Assembly: GCA_916610825.1 (NCBI GenBank)
Contig: OU744450.1
Coordinates: 3,932,578 to 3,996,577 of the forward strand
DNA length: 64,000 nt
From: Haliclystus octoradiatus
Lineage: Eukaryota; Cnidaria; Staurozoa; Stauromedusae; Haliclystidae
Direction: 5' to 3'
Part shown: piece by piece, positions 1 through 11,538 of the stretch
Position numbering within the stretch: position 1 is the first letter of the stretch
Layout of the letters: each line of letters begins with the position of its first letter
Translations under genes and position numbers: made by a program
Notes under the pieces: model-generated
Databases searched by the model: none
Told to the model about the DNA's origin: nothing
Seen by the model: only the letters and a program-made list of their open reading frames with translations

Positions 1-41
1 ATATGAAATGAAAAAATGAAATGAAATAATCAATCAAATAA

Positions 42-250
42 TCAATCAAATTCAATAGAATTTCAAATCAATCAAATCATCATGCAAAGAAAAATAAAAT
101 CAAATCAAATTCAAAAAAGTAAATCAATCCAATCGAATGATATAAAAATCAACTTCAATAAAATAAAATAAATTATAACAATATCCAAATAATATAATAA
201 TATAAAGAAAAATATATCCAAATAATAAATCAAAGAAAAAAGAAAAAAGA
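42..250. repeat. AT-rich dispersed repeat, copy 1
   Basis: This A/T-rich stretch of short CAAAT/AATCA motifs matches 29215-29434 almost base for base over about 200 bp. No coding potential is visible. The second copy is flanked by a 53-bp direct repeat of LINE sequence, so the unit behaves as an inserted repeat. Its class is not recognised. Confidence 0.6.
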
Positions 251-265
251 AGAAAGTGTTAATTA

Positions 266-336
266 AGGCAGACCGATGGGTTGAACCCCGGACCCCGCGC
301 GCCAGATGCAAACGCTTAACCACTAGACCACACCAC
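266..336 (-). repeat. tRNA-derived SINE head
   Basis: On the minus strand there is an A-box-like TCTAGTGGTTAAGCG and, about 30 bases later, a B-box-like GGGGTTCAACCC, at tRNA spacing. This is the usual internal RNA polymerase III promoter of a tRNA-derived SINE. The acceptor arms do not pair well, so I read it as a SINE head or tRNA relic and not as a working tRNA gene. Confidence 0.5.
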
Positions 337-448
337 GATGAAATGCATGAAGTGATTTTTACTACTTATAATACAGGTGTGAGTTGTAAATGACTTGCGA
401 AATTGTCTCTTCTTAGCACGCAAAGCAATAGATTTAGTCAAAAAAGAA

Positions 449-817
449 ATGAAATGAAAGGAAAGGAAAGGAAAGGAAAGGAAAGGAAAGGAAAGGAAAG
501 GAAAGGAAAGGAAAGGAAAGGAAAGGAAAGGAAAGGATAGGAAAGGAAAGGAAAGGAAAGGAATAGAAAGGAAAGGAAAGGAAAGGAAAGGAAAGGAAAG
601 GAAAGGAAAGGAAAGGAAAGGAAAGGAAAGGAAAGGAAAGGAAAGGAAAGGAAAGGAAAGGAAAGGAAAGGAAAGGAAAGGAAAGGAAAGGAAAGGAAAG
701 GAAAGGAAAGGAAAGGAAGCGAAACGAAAGGAAGCGAAACAAAACGAAACGAAACGAAACGAAACAAAACAAAACGAAACGAAACGAAACGAAACGAAAC
801 GAAACAAAACGAAACGA
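449..817. repeat. (GGAAA)n then (GAAAC)n microsatellite
   Basis: A pentanucleotide array: GGAAA/GAAAG units to about 719, then GAAAC units to 817. A second (GAAAC)n array lies at 2249-2330. The long reading frames across it are only the translated repeat. Confidence 0.95.
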
Positions 818-1237
818 TCATGACAGGATAGACTTAAGGTCACTTACGTAACCATGAGTCAATAATAACACCTCCACCAATTGCATTTACTCAATATACT
901 GTATACTTTATCAAGGCATAAATATTCAATCCGCATTTGCAAAGGTTGTAAAAATGGCTTATGGGCTTGCAAATATCTAATTAATACTGATGTAGTTGAT
1001 AAGATAAATGATAATTTTTGAGGAACATTTTCATGAGAATGAAAGAAAAATAATAATTCCAAGTATACATAACATAAATTGTACACGCCTCAACGAACGA
1101 ATGCACTGAGTAGTAGATAATTATAAACATTTAGGTTAGATGCCGGTGAAAAGTTTATAAATATTCATCATCATCGATATTACATACAAACTTTTTGGTT
1201 TAAAATTGCATTAGTAATAAAAACAGAAAATACCCAC
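818..1237. other. no gene seen
   Basis: Unique-looking AT-rich sequence. It lies downstream of the copy-A EMI exon in the minus direction, so it would be intron. The next EMI exon expected there was not found. Confidence 0.5.
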
Positions 1238-1369
1238 CTGTATTTTGTGCAATGATTCCAACAAACGATAAAATGAAAGCAGCACGTTTCATAAGATTGT
1301 TGTCCTGAATGGTAAAATTCCCTCGGTTCACCTACAGCAACATCAATTGTACGATTGCAGACATTTTCT
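1238..1369 (-). CDS. EMI domain exon 1 (5' half), copy A
   Basis: On the minus strand an acceptor (TTTATTTCAG) precedes the exon and a donor (CAG|GTGGGT) follows it. The exon enters in phase 2 and leaves in phase 2, coding ENVCNRTIDVAVGE and later SYETCCF and CTKY. It joins in frame both to the signal-peptide exon upstream (2078-2175) and to the second EMI exon at 23837-23916, where the joined junction reads Tyr-Arg-Thr-Val-Tyr as EMI domains commonly do. It lies far downstream of the latter's position, so in this assembly it belongs to a duplicate 5' end. The gene B equivalent would fall in the N gap at 30863-31362. Confidence 0.75.
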
Positions 1370-2077
1370 CTGAAATAAAATTGTTTAGATTGAATTTTTG
1401 ATTAATAAATGAGATTGTAAATAACCGTTCAAGAAAATAATATTTCAATTAGCATTGCAATAGCAGATCATTAATTTCTTTAACAATAAAAATAATATGA
1501 TAATGAACGTTTATTATACATAAAGTAATTCTAAAACCCTGGAAATACTGAGTTATCTCAACGATTTATTTATGCGCCATTGTAGGCATCAAAAACACGT
1601 ATTAGAAATTCATAAAGATTTGCCCATGCGAATGATCCATTTCATTTACGAAACAATTTGGATTCAGTCAACATAATATATAACTTCATCAGAAATTAAA
1701 AGTTTTGCCTATCTGTAAAATGTGCTAGACATATATAATTATCATTATCATTCCAAAAAGCTTTGTTTATAAACCAAAACTTCACTCATGCATGATTTGA
1801 TAATAATATTGTAAAATTCATGGCTAAAATACAATGTAGGCCAAATTAAAGATTGTATCACATAAAGATTATTCTTTATTTATTGTAAACGGTTATGACC
1901 AAAGTTTAAAATCAAAACAGACAAAGGGAGAGAGAGAGATGAGCTCTGATTAATTATTAATATAGTAATCAAGGATATTAGCATATCAGAATTTGAGTTT
2001 ACTAACACAAAGTTTGATATCGTTTTGCAATTTGGATTGTAAAAATAACGAATTGGATAACATTCAAAATAACTTAC
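1370..2077. other. intron between copy-A exons 1 and 2
   Basis: About 700 bp of AT-rich intron bounded by GTAAGT and CAG on the minus strand. From 1474 on it is duplicated at 31363. No other gene is seen in it. Confidence 0.65.
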
Positions 2078-2236
2078 CCGTCGGGGAAAAGAATTAATTG
2101 TGTTTGAACATACGATGTCAAAAATAAAAATAAACAACAGCACTTTGCTGTTGTAGATACTACACTCTCCGCCATTTTCTTGTATCCTGTGTACGCTCAA
2201 ATGCCTTCGTTTACGACCAACAAGGAAGAAAACGGC
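1474..2236. repeat. duplicated segment, copy A (first exon and flanks)
   Basis: Matches 31363-32139 with a few percent substitutions and a 15-bp indel (extra ACTTAAGTTATAAGT in the other copy near 31526). It includes the signal-peptide exon and part of the intron after it. The match is cut on one side by the N gap. On the other side copy A runs into a GAAAC array and the Gypsy insertion. Confidence 0.9.
2078..2175 (-). CDS. signal-peptide exon of EMI-EGF gene, copy A
   Basis: The minus-strand ATG at 2175 has a good context (AAAATGG). It opens a frame coding MAESVVSTTAKCCCLFLFL, a typical signal peptide, and ends Phe-Pro-Asp-Gly at a GTAAGT donor in phase 2. Gly is completed by the first base of the EMI exon at 1369. 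A longer minus-strand frame overlapping it (to 2200) does not join in frame and is not the coding one. Confidence 0.75.
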
Positions 2237-2248
2237 TTACTAAGGTTT

Positions 2249-2330
2249 GCGAAACGAAAGGAAACGAAACGAAACGAAACGAAACGAAACGAAACGAAAC
2301 GAAACGAAACGAAGCGAAACGAAACGAAAC
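2249..2330. repeat. (GAAAC)n microsatellite, Gypsy target
   Basis: GAAAC pentamers run up to the Gypsy 5' LTR and resume directly after the 3' LTR at 6894-6911. This was therefore the insertion target. Confidence 0.95.
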
Positions 2331-2560
2331 TGTTGTAAACGGCTTGTATGCTGTTGTTGTCACATGCTTGAATAGTTATTATCATTGTTGCTGTTAGTTA
2401 AAGCTGTTTATAACCTCTTATATTTTAGCCTCCCTTAAAGGATTATCTTGTAATAGAGGCAGCTGCATGCTGCAGTTTCTTTAGTTTTTATAATGGCTAC
2501 GCCTGAACGAAACACGTAGTTTTCTCTGACTTTACTTGACTCTAATAAAAGATTACAACA
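2331..2560 (+). repeat. Gypsy 5' LTR
   Basis: 230 bp, TGTTG...CAACA, with a polyadenylation-like AATAAA at 2544-2549. It matches 6664-6893 except for three transitions in the first third. Confidence 0.95.
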
Positions 2561-2580
2561 TGGTGTCAGATGTGGGATTT
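2561..2580 (+). promoter_or_regulatory. Gypsy primer-binding site
   Basis: TGGTGTCAGATGTGGGATTT directly abuts the 5' LTR. Its complement ends CTGACACCA, the 3' end typical of tRNA-Leu, so the primer is inferred to be a leucine tRNA. Confidence 0.7.
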
Positions 2581-2678
2581 AAAGTACCTGTGTTCTACTT
2601 CTATTAATGTTGGAGATTTGTGGCAAACTTGTTACTGATTTACAGTAAGTTATCTTCTATAAAAATCGTGATAAAATA

Positions 2679-5600
2679 ATGGCAAGCTCAAGTGAATTAT
2701 CCAAGCCTGGTCCATTGGTGTTTGATGAAAATGCTGCAGACAATTGGAGAAGATTCAAAATGAGGTTTGACATATATCTTATAGCTAAAGAGAAAGATGA
2801 CAAATCAGATAAACTAAAAGTTAATATGCTTCTCAATTTTGCTGGACCTGAGGCAATTGAGGAATATAGTCATTTCACCTATGCTGAAGGTGAAAGTGGA
2901 GATAACTTTGGAAATGTATGTAAGAAATTCCAAGATCTATGTCAAGGTGCCAGTAATGTGATCTATGAACGATTTGTTTTCTTTTCCCGATATCAATCAG
3001 ATGGAGAAAGGATTGATACATTTGTGAGTGATTTAAAAAGATTGGCCCTCACCTGTGAGTTTGATGTCTTACGTGACTCTTTGATCAGAGATAGAATTGT
3101 TGGTGGTGTGAGGTCAGATGACCTTCGTGGAGAGTTATTGAAAAAGCCCAATTTAACGTTAATAACTGCACATCAATTTTGTAGAACATATGAAGCTAGT
3201 GAGAGTCAGAAGCGATTGTTTAATACGTCCACACGAGCAGACAATACAGTAACCGTGAATGCCATAGGGCACAAGAAGGAAGAAAAATTCTCAAAATGTA
3301 AATTTTGTGGGTACCATCATGCCATGAAAAAATCGAAATGTCCGGCTGTTGGGAAAGAGTGCAAACGATGAAAAGAGACCGGACATTTTGCTAAAATGTG
3401 CACACAGCAGAGTTCTGCAAAACAAGTTGTTGCAAATATCACTCTTGACAATTCCAGTGACGAAGATAGTGATTCTGGTAGAAGTTTATACTTTGGTTCT
3501 GTTGAGCTTGCGCCAGTTTCAAGAACGAAAACCAAGAAAAGTATGGTTACTATTATTGTAGCAAACAAAGAAGTGAAAATTAAAGCAGATACTGGTGCTG
3601 ATGCCACTGTAATTCCCTACTCCCTTTACAGGAACATTACTAACAAGCCATTGAAGAAAGCGAAGCAACCTCTCAGGGGTTGGTTGGCAGAAAAAGCAAT
3701 ACACCCTAAAGGCTCTGTTCGCCTACTAACGGAGTATAAAGGTCGGAAAGTATTATTGAATTACCTTGTTGTTGATGGAAATTTTACGCCACTGCTTGGT
3801 TGTGATGCCTGCATTGACTTGGAAGTGTTGAGCTTCATGAATTTAGATTCAATTAAATGCACTCATGACAGTAGTAAGATATCAATTATAGATGAATTCA
3901 AGGATTGTTTCTCAGAACAGCCAGGAACATTGCCACGCAGGGTAAAGTTAGAAATTGACGAAAATGTAACACCAGTGGTTCATGCACCAAGAAAAATACC
4001 ATTGGCACTAATGAATCCTGTTAAACAGAAATTAGCTGATATGGAGAAAATGGGTATCATTGTCAAAGAAACAAACCACACACCATGGGTATCATCGATG
4101 GTTGTTGTAGACAAGCGAAAGAGCACACAAGTAAGTAAAGAACCAACTAAGAAAGATGTCAGGATTTGTATTGATCCACGTGATTTAAATAAAGCCTTGA
4201 AGCGAGCACATTATCCAATGGCTACCATTGAGGATACTGCATCTCGTCTAGATGGTGCCAAAGTATTTGCTGTATTAGATGCATGCAGTGGGTATTGGCA
4301 ACTACCAGTTGATGACAGTAGCTCTAAACTCCTTACCTTTAATACTCCATTGGGAAGGTATCGATTTTTGCGCCTCCCTTTTGGAATTGCACCCGCCCCA
4401 GACATTTATCAACAAGAGATGGACCGCTTGTTTGAAGTAATACCAGTTGAAATAATTGTAGATGATTTTTTAATATTCGGAAAAGACACAGAAGAACTTG
4501 ACAACAAGCTCTGCCTTGTTTTAGAACAAGCCAGAGAGGTGAAACTAAAATTTAATTCTGAAAAAATTAAATATAACTTACCTGAAGTACGTTACGTTGG
4601 TCATGTATTGTCATGTAATGGAATAAAACCTGATCCAGACAAAGTTCATGCTATCCAAGAAATGCCTGCTCCCACAGATAAAGCAGGAGTACTAAGGTTT
4701 CTAGGGACAATTAATTACTTGGACAAGTTTATACCGAATAAAGCCGACCCACAAGGACCCATTTCAAAACTATCACAGAAAACAGCAGCTTTTGTATGGG
4801 ACTCTGCACAACAGACAGCGTTTGACTCACTCAAAAGTGTTATTGCAAATGCTCCAGTGTTATCATATTTTTGTGAGAAAACACCTACAACATTGAGTGT
4901 GGATGCTAGCTGTACAGGACTTGGTGCTGTGCTTCTCCAAGATGGTAAACCCTGTGCATATGGTTCTCGGAGGCTTACAGAATGCGAAACCAGGTATGCA
5001 AACATTGAACGAGAACTCTTAGCAATTGTTTGGGGAGTTTCGAAATTTCACTCGTATATTTATGGAAGATCTGTCACAGTTCAAACTGACCATAAACCTC
5101 TTGAAGCCATTTTCAGAAAAAATCTTAATGATGCACCTCCACGGTTACAGAGAATGTTACTGAAACTCACCCAGTATGATTTAAAAGTGACCTATGTCCC
5201 TGGGAAGGATCAAATTCTCTCAGACTGCTTGAGTCGATCACCAGTTTTGGAAAGTCCTTTGTGTACAGACAAACCAGTTCCTGAAATTTACGTACATCTG
5301 GTTTCAAATTTGGGAATGAGGACTAGATCTATTGATTCATTTAGAACTGCAGTTACAAATGATTAAATCTCTCAAACGATTATTAAATATATAATTAATG
5401 GTTGGCCAGACAAAGAAAATGTGGACGAACTTGCTAGAGAGTATTGGCAATACAGAGAAGAACTAAGTATAGAGGATGGTATGATTTTTAAACACGATAG
5501 ACTAGTTGTTCCAAGGGCATTGCGACGTGAAACACTAAATGATATCCATGCAGGTCACATGGGAGTAAATAAAAGTCTGTCATTTGCCAGAGAGTACGTA

Positions 5601-6635
5601 TTTTGGCCCGGAATCTCTGCTCAGATAAAAGAGATGGTGTCTTCTTGTGGAGTGTGTAATTCTTTTAGGCATCATCAACAGAAGGAAACATTGATGCCCC
5701 ATGACATCCCTGGCTTACCGTGGCAATCCGTTGGTAGTGATCTCTTTAGCTATGCTGGAGATACCTTCTTACTTGTCACTGACTTCTACTCCTAATTCTT
5801 CGAAGTAGAGAAGCTGAATGAGCCAACAGCCAAGTGTGTTATTATTAACATGAAAAAAATCTTTGCTAGATTTGGAATTCCAGAAAAAGTATTTAGCGAC
5901 AATGGTCCACAGTATAGCAACACGCAGCACCTTTTTAGTACGTCACATGAGTTCAAAGTTTTTGCTCAAAGCTGGGGATTTACTCATACAACAAGCAGCC
6001 CTGAATATCCTCAGTCGAATGGAGCTGCTGAACGTGCGGTTCAGACATGCAAGAGGATTTTTAAGAAAGCTTACAGATCTGGAAATGACCCCTTTGAAGG
6101 AATATCGAACTTCAGAAACACTCCGTTTGATGATATTGGGTTATCACCAGCACAATTATTGATGGGAAGACGAACCAAGACAACATTGCCAACACATCGC
6201 CGACTATTAATACCCCAAGTAGTCACCCCGACTCATGTGTTGAAGGCTTTGAAACAACGTCAAGAAAAATCAGCAAAGCATTTTGATACCAATGCTAAAG
6301 ATTTACCTCCTCTTGCTGAGGGTGAGAAAGTGAGAGTAAAGCCACATCGTTCTGCAGAGTGGAGGAAAGCAGAAATATTACCAAGGTCATATATGCTGGT
6401 GGACAACCGTGGGAAAGTATTCAGAAGAAATCGACGTCAATTAATATCTGTACCAAATGATGCACCCATGTCACCTCAAATGACACAAGATATGGAAGCC
6501 AAGAATGATACAGCAGAATCACTATTGCAAAATAGCACTACAGCTCAACCAGGCAACTTAGCACTAACTGGAAATACTACAACAAGGTCCGGACGGTCTA
6601 TTAAACCACCACATAGATTAATTGAATCCTGTTAG
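2679..6635 (+). pseudogene. Gypsy gag-pol polyprotein with three in-frame stops
   Basis: One frame runs from the ATG at 2679 to TAG at 6633-6635 with stops at 3369-3371 (TGA), 5364-5366 (TAA) and 5793-5795 (TAA) and no frameshift. Order: gag with a C-terminal zinc-knuckle region (CKFCGYHH, CPAVGKEC; the first stop falls inside it), aspartic protease (DTGADATVIP near 3588), reverse transcriptase (active site IVDDF near 4455), RNase H (LSVDAS, IERELLAIVWG, TDHKPLEAIF), integrase HHCC finger (HAGHMGVNKS...CGVC), then the core with VGSDLF, FSDNGPQYS and the Glu in NGAAERAV. About 1,318 codons is normal for a single-ORF invertebrate Gypsy. It encoded the particle and the replication and integration enzymes. 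This copy could move only with help from another. Confidence 0.93.
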
Positions 6636-6663
6636 TATTGAATATTCTATATGAGGAGAGAGA

Positions 6664-6893
6664 TGTTGTAAACGGCTTGTATGTTGTTGTTGTCACATGC
6701 TTGAATAGTTATCATCATTGTTACTGTTAGTTAAAGCTGTTTATAACCTCTTATATTTTAGCCTCCCTTAAAGGATTATCTTGTAATAGAGGCAGCTGCA
6801 TGCTGCAGTTTCTTTAGTTTTTATAATGGCTACGCCTGAACGAAACACGTAGTTTTCTCTGACTTTACTTGACTCTAATAAAAGATTACAACA
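6664..6893 (+). repeat. Gypsy 3' LTR
   Basis: 230 bp, same ends as the 5' LTR, preceded by the purine tract and followed at once by GAAACGAAACG. Confidence 0.95.
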
Positions 6894-6911
6894 GAAACGA
6901 AACGAAACGAG

Positions 6912-7367
6912 ATTCTTATTTATTAAAGACATTAATAAATTATTACATAATATAGAATTATTTTGTTAACTAAACAACATTTCATCCAAATTATCGTGTT
7001 ATGACTTGATTTTCTAAGTTAAAAAGCAAAAACTTGCATATTTTCAAAGCGGCGTAAATCCTTGTGTTTACCACGCGGTCATCTAAATTCGGCGACGTGA
7101 TCAGCTGTGGTACAAAGTACACAGTAATTGCGTCAGCCTCGGTCTTCGTTGAAGCCACTGTTGAAGCTGACAGAACTTCGAAGTTCGATTTTACAGATTT
7201 TGAAAAAGCCGGTTTATACCTACCCTTTCTGTAACTATTCGGTCTCTCGAATTATATAGAGATACCCAGTGCACTAGGTACAACTAGATATTGTTCTCAG
7301 ACAAATATTGAATAAAATTTAGATAACAATAAATATTATAGCCATTGAGGTTGACAGATGGGCTAAG
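6912..7367. other. no gene seen
   Basis: AT-rich, with a slightly GC-richer patch at 7060-7210. No convincing exon or repeat boundary was seen. Confidence 0.4.
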
Positions 7368-8166
7368 CATAGGCGTAGGAGGCGGGGGGGCGTGAGCCCC
7401 CCCCAAATTTTTTGAGGAGAATTTTTCGGGCAATTGTTGGCAGGATTGTTGTCTTTTATCATCTACTTAATGCTTTGTCAGTAAAATAACTTGTGTTATG
7501 TAGATTATTCACATTTTCTCATTTAAATTGTATAATTTATTAAATATTTATTAGGCTTTATAAAATTTCGGGAATAATCGAACGAACTTCTCAATCAAGG
7601 CAAATATGATTGGTTGGTTGAGCATCGTACAGTGTAAAGAAATATTTTGTTTGAAAGTAAACTACTTAAGAAGATTACTTTATAAGTCAAATATTTCATC
7701 TACAGTACTTAGTTAAAGTTAGTTAAAGTTAGTTCCCGAAAATTTATTAACAATGGTATGGTATGAAATAGTGCCAATGACGCAGTCAAATTGTATTCAA
7801 GTTTCTTGGCAACAACTGCTCTACAGACCGTTTTTCAAGTAGAAATAAGGTCATCATTTTTTTTTTAAATTAAAATCAAAAGCTATAGCACTTGGAGGTC
7901 TTAAAAGGTCTAATTTTCCTTGGAAATTTAATTCCATTTAAATATAACGCCTATTAAAGTTTCTGATGCTGAAATATTGTGACGTTTCCTCTCTGTTAGT
8001 AGCACATATGACATATACGATCATTATGTTTTATAAAAAGAAATGTATTCAATCAGGATGTCACAGCCTCACACCCTCACAGGAACAAAAAATTCATCAT
8101 CCATTCATTTTTTCAATATTTAATTCATGAGACATTCATTCAGTTTTAATTTATGATCTTAACAAA

Positions 8167-11100
8167 ATGTCGACAAGACCTCGAAAAAGAGCATATCGAC
8201 AACGCGTCAAATGTAATAAATGTTCGAAGGAGATTGATTCTGACTATCAAGATAAACATGCTAAACAACATCCTGAATGCACTGTTAAGTTTACGGTTGT
8301 GGTAGAAAGTAATCAAACTTTGCTTAGCGGAATTTTTTGTAATAAAGCAACTTCTCCAGGAACAGGTAATTCAGCAACAGAAGAAATAATATCCACTGCT
8401 TGCTCAAATGATAATGAAGCACCTGAAGAATCACATATGGAAACAGGTACGTACGTTGATTGATTGTTCAATTGGTTTACATTTAAATTAAAATACTTTG
8501 TTTAGTTTAATAGTGTTTCCAACTTTCCACTGGCAATACTATTCCCATTAAAAATGCTGATATGTTTTGAATTCTGGCTTTTGCTAACGAATAAGCTATT
8601 AAACGGTTTTTCAGTTTCATTTTGAACAGTATAGGGGTAGCAAGCCAATAACTTATTATTGTGAAATACATCTTTATGCAATCATTTCTCCTATGAAATA
8701 ATCTCGCTTATTAAGTGACGGGGATAGTTATGTTCATTGAACATCTGAAGGTATTGCAATAAATAAGTTTTTACATGATAGCACATTAATAGATTGCCTA
8801 ATGATCTGACTATTTTCAATACTATGGCACGCTCTGCTACATAGCATTGAGCACTATCTATTAAGCAAAGTATTACAGCACATATATATAGGGAACATTG
8901 AATATCATTATCCCAATTAAAATAGTAAGTGCTATAATATAACTGTGATATTGTTTCTAGATGTGGAAGGTTCAGTATCAAATACTTCTACCAGTGAATC
9001 AGACGATGATATGAATTGCAAAGAGGATACATCTTCCGATGTTAATCCCAGTAAAGATCGTTTTGTATCGCATGTTAATGACAGTGCTAAAACTAAAACT
9101 GTACAGTCAGATGATTACTTTTCGTCACCGTTTCAACCATTGCAAAACCAATATAACCCAAAGATATATTCGAAAGAAACTTATACAAGAGATTTTAGCA
9201 ATGAATTGTACAGATTATATTCTTGGCTTACCTATAAGAGCGAGAACAAGAAATTTCAGTGCTTTGCATGCAAAAAGTGTATGGGGGATGACTCGTTTGA
9301 ATATGACAACTGGAAGAAACCTGAGCGACTTAAGAAGCACGCAAAAAGCAGAAATCACCAGCTGGCAATGGTGAAATGGATGGGATATGTGTCATTGCAA
9401 AAAAATAAAACATCAATTTTGCAGAAGCTAAATGAATCACATCGTGAGAAAGTAGCTAAAAATCGAAGTTATTTGAAGATCATAATTGAATGTCTTCTCT
9501 TTACAGCACAGCAAAATATTGCACAAAGAGGTCAAGCAGAAGAGAGAGAAAAATTAGACTCTGTATCGGATATTAATAGGGGGAATTTTTTAGAGCTTTT
9601 GCATTTGCGATGTAAGGACATCTCATGGCTGTCGCAAAAGTTAAAGATCCAACTAAATGCGCATGCACAATGGACACCCCTGACATACAGAATGCATTGC
9701 TCCAAATCATAGCCGATTTGGTTGTGAAAAAGATTTCTAGCGAAGCAAGAGATAGCAAATCAACGTCAATCATTGTAGATGAAACATCCGACATAAGCAG
9801 AATAGAACAGGTATCAATTTGCTTGAGATATGTCTTCAATGGCCACACAAAAGAATCTTTTCTTGGATTCTACAGTACATCCTCAACTGAGGGTGAAACG
9901 TTGTACAAAATTGTTAAAGATGTATTTATAAGATTGTCCTTGGATATGAAAGATGTAGTAGGAAAGTGCTTTGATGGTGCACCTAGCATGAGTGGAATCC
10001 ACAAAGGCCTATCGACAAGATTAAAGGAAAGTTCGCCTTTAGCTGTGTATGTTCACTGTTATGGGCATCTGCTTAATCTTGCTATCCAAGATGTTTTAAT
10101 TGATATCAAGCCACTGAGAAATGCACTAGGAACAGTGCAAACAATTTATAACTTCCTCGAGGCAAGCCCAAAGAGACACGCCCTCTTCAATAGCACAAGC
10201 ATGGAGGGACAAGTTTTGTACCGCACTCTAAAATCTCAGAGCGCCACACGATGGACATGTAGATGGGAAGCAGTCCGGGCAGTAATTGGGCAACTGCCAA
10301 ACATTATCCAAGCACTGCTTGTACTGACAAATGACAAGGATAGCAAGATATATTCAGAAAGTCGTTGCTTGCTCACGGCAATAAGTGATTTTAATTTTGT
10401 AATTGGCCTTATCACCCTGAAAGTTATTTTATCAAACACAAGCAGCCTTAGCCAATTTCTGCAAGGGAAGAGGGTAGATGTCATCACTGCCAAGAATACA
10501 GCTGACGCGACCATAATGACATTAAAAAATGCAGAACAGAAGATTCTTTTGATCTTGTATGGAAAACTGCAGAAAATCCGACTACAATAATGATGGAAAA
10601 GCTTGAAGGCACTGAGTTTTCTGTTAAAGCTGCTAGATTGCTGAGGACTAAACAGCCTTCTCGACGGTCGCAAGTATTGGTTGGAGAGTCTTCTTCTGTC
10701 TCTGATGCCTTGATCTATGAATCACCAAAAGATTACCATCGAATTGAAACATTCTATCCAAGTATGTCACGTGCTGTATCGGAGCTCGAATCAAGATTTA
10801 GTAGCAACGATCAAAATATTCTATGTTCCCTTGGTGATGTTATTTTTAACGAGGAGCCGCAGGAGAAAAGTTTTGACGCAGTCTGTAGCCACTACGGTCT
10901 AGATAGAGATCTTCTGAATTCAGAAAAAAATATCAATACCAATTATGCTTTAATGGATGGAAATGAAAACAGTGGGTTGATTACTGGTTCAAAATTTGTA
11001 CAAGATATGTATGATGCTGGACAAGATATTGTACTTCCAATTTTTCACAAAGCTGCGCAAATACTGGCAACTATACCTGCGACATCTTGCACAGCAGAAA

Positions 11101-11285
11101 GATCATTCAGCAGTCTCAGAAGAATAAAATCATATCTTAGAAGTACCATGGGACAAGTTAGATTGAACAATGTCGCTGTGATCAATATAGAGAGAACTTT
11201 TGCCAATGACATTGCAGAAAATTGTATGGATGATATTATTGATATATTTGGGAGAAGGAATGGACGAGATGATTACTTTTTTTAA
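8167..11285 (+). pseudogene. hAT transposase (zf-TTF/ZMYM1-like), intron and two frameshifts
   Basis: Exon 1 (8167-8446) codes a basic MSTRPRKRAYRQR start and a CNKC...H...H finger and ends at ACAG|GTACGT. Exon 2 begins at 8961 after TTTCTAG, same phase (1), giving Asp-Val-Glu-Gly. Exon 2 holds the TTF-type finger (FQCFACKKC...HAKSRNHQLAMVKW), a DUF4371-like stretch (FLELLHLRCKD), then after a frameshift near 9660-9690 the core (IVDETSDIS, CFDGAPSMSG, VHCYGHLLNLA, ATRWTCRWEAV). A second frameshift near 10540 leads to the C-terminal dimerisation motif (IPATSCTAERSFSSLRRIK). It ends at TAA 11283. The family cuts and pastes DNA with 8-bp duplications. The frameshifts make this copy inactive. Confidence 0.85.
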
Positions 11286-11370
11286 AATTCGGATTTTAAA
11301 AATATATTACTTTTGTAAATATTATTTGCTGTTCTCAATATATATATACATATAATGATATTAACCCACA

Positions 11371-11538
11371 GATTACGAGTTTTGTCCGTTAATCTGAGTT
11401 TCGCTTAAATGCGCTCTTTAGACGGTTTATTCATACTTAGAAATATACTTGCCAAGACACATATATTTCTCATTATGAATAACCCGTCTGATGAGCGCAT
11501 TTGCGCGAAACTTAGAATGACGGACTGGGCTCGTAATC
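11371..11538. repeat. hairpin-forming inverted repeat in hAT 3' region
   Basis: GATTACGAG...GTCCGTTA at 11371 is answered by TGACGGACTGGGCTCGTAATC ending at 11538. The arms are about 65 bp with a 38-bp loop and a few mismatches. It lies between the transposase stop and the 3' terminal repeat. Confidence 0.8.

Larger units (their letters stand above)
2331..6893 (+). mobile_element. Ty3/Gypsy LTR retrotransposon, full length
   Basis: Complete element: 230-bp LTRs at 2331-2560 and 6664-6893, both beginning TGTTG and ending CAACA. A primer-binding site follows the first LTR and a purine tract (GAGGAGAGAGA, 6653-6663) precedes the second. The LTRs differ at 3 of 230 positions by eye, so insertion is fairly recent. 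The flanking GAAAC on each side fits a 5-bp target duplication, but the target is itself a GAAAC array, so the duplication cannot be proved. One gag-pol frame spans the interior and carries three stops. Confidence 0.95.

Noticed and set aside
316-843. Long minus-strand frames reading FPFLS/FRFVS repeats
   Set aside because: They are translations of the GGAAA/GAAAC microsatellite in all phases, not proteins.
1880-2200. 106-codon minus-strand frame over the first exon
   Set aside because: It does not join in phase with the EMI exon; the shifted frame from ATG 2175 gives a proper signal peptide and phase.
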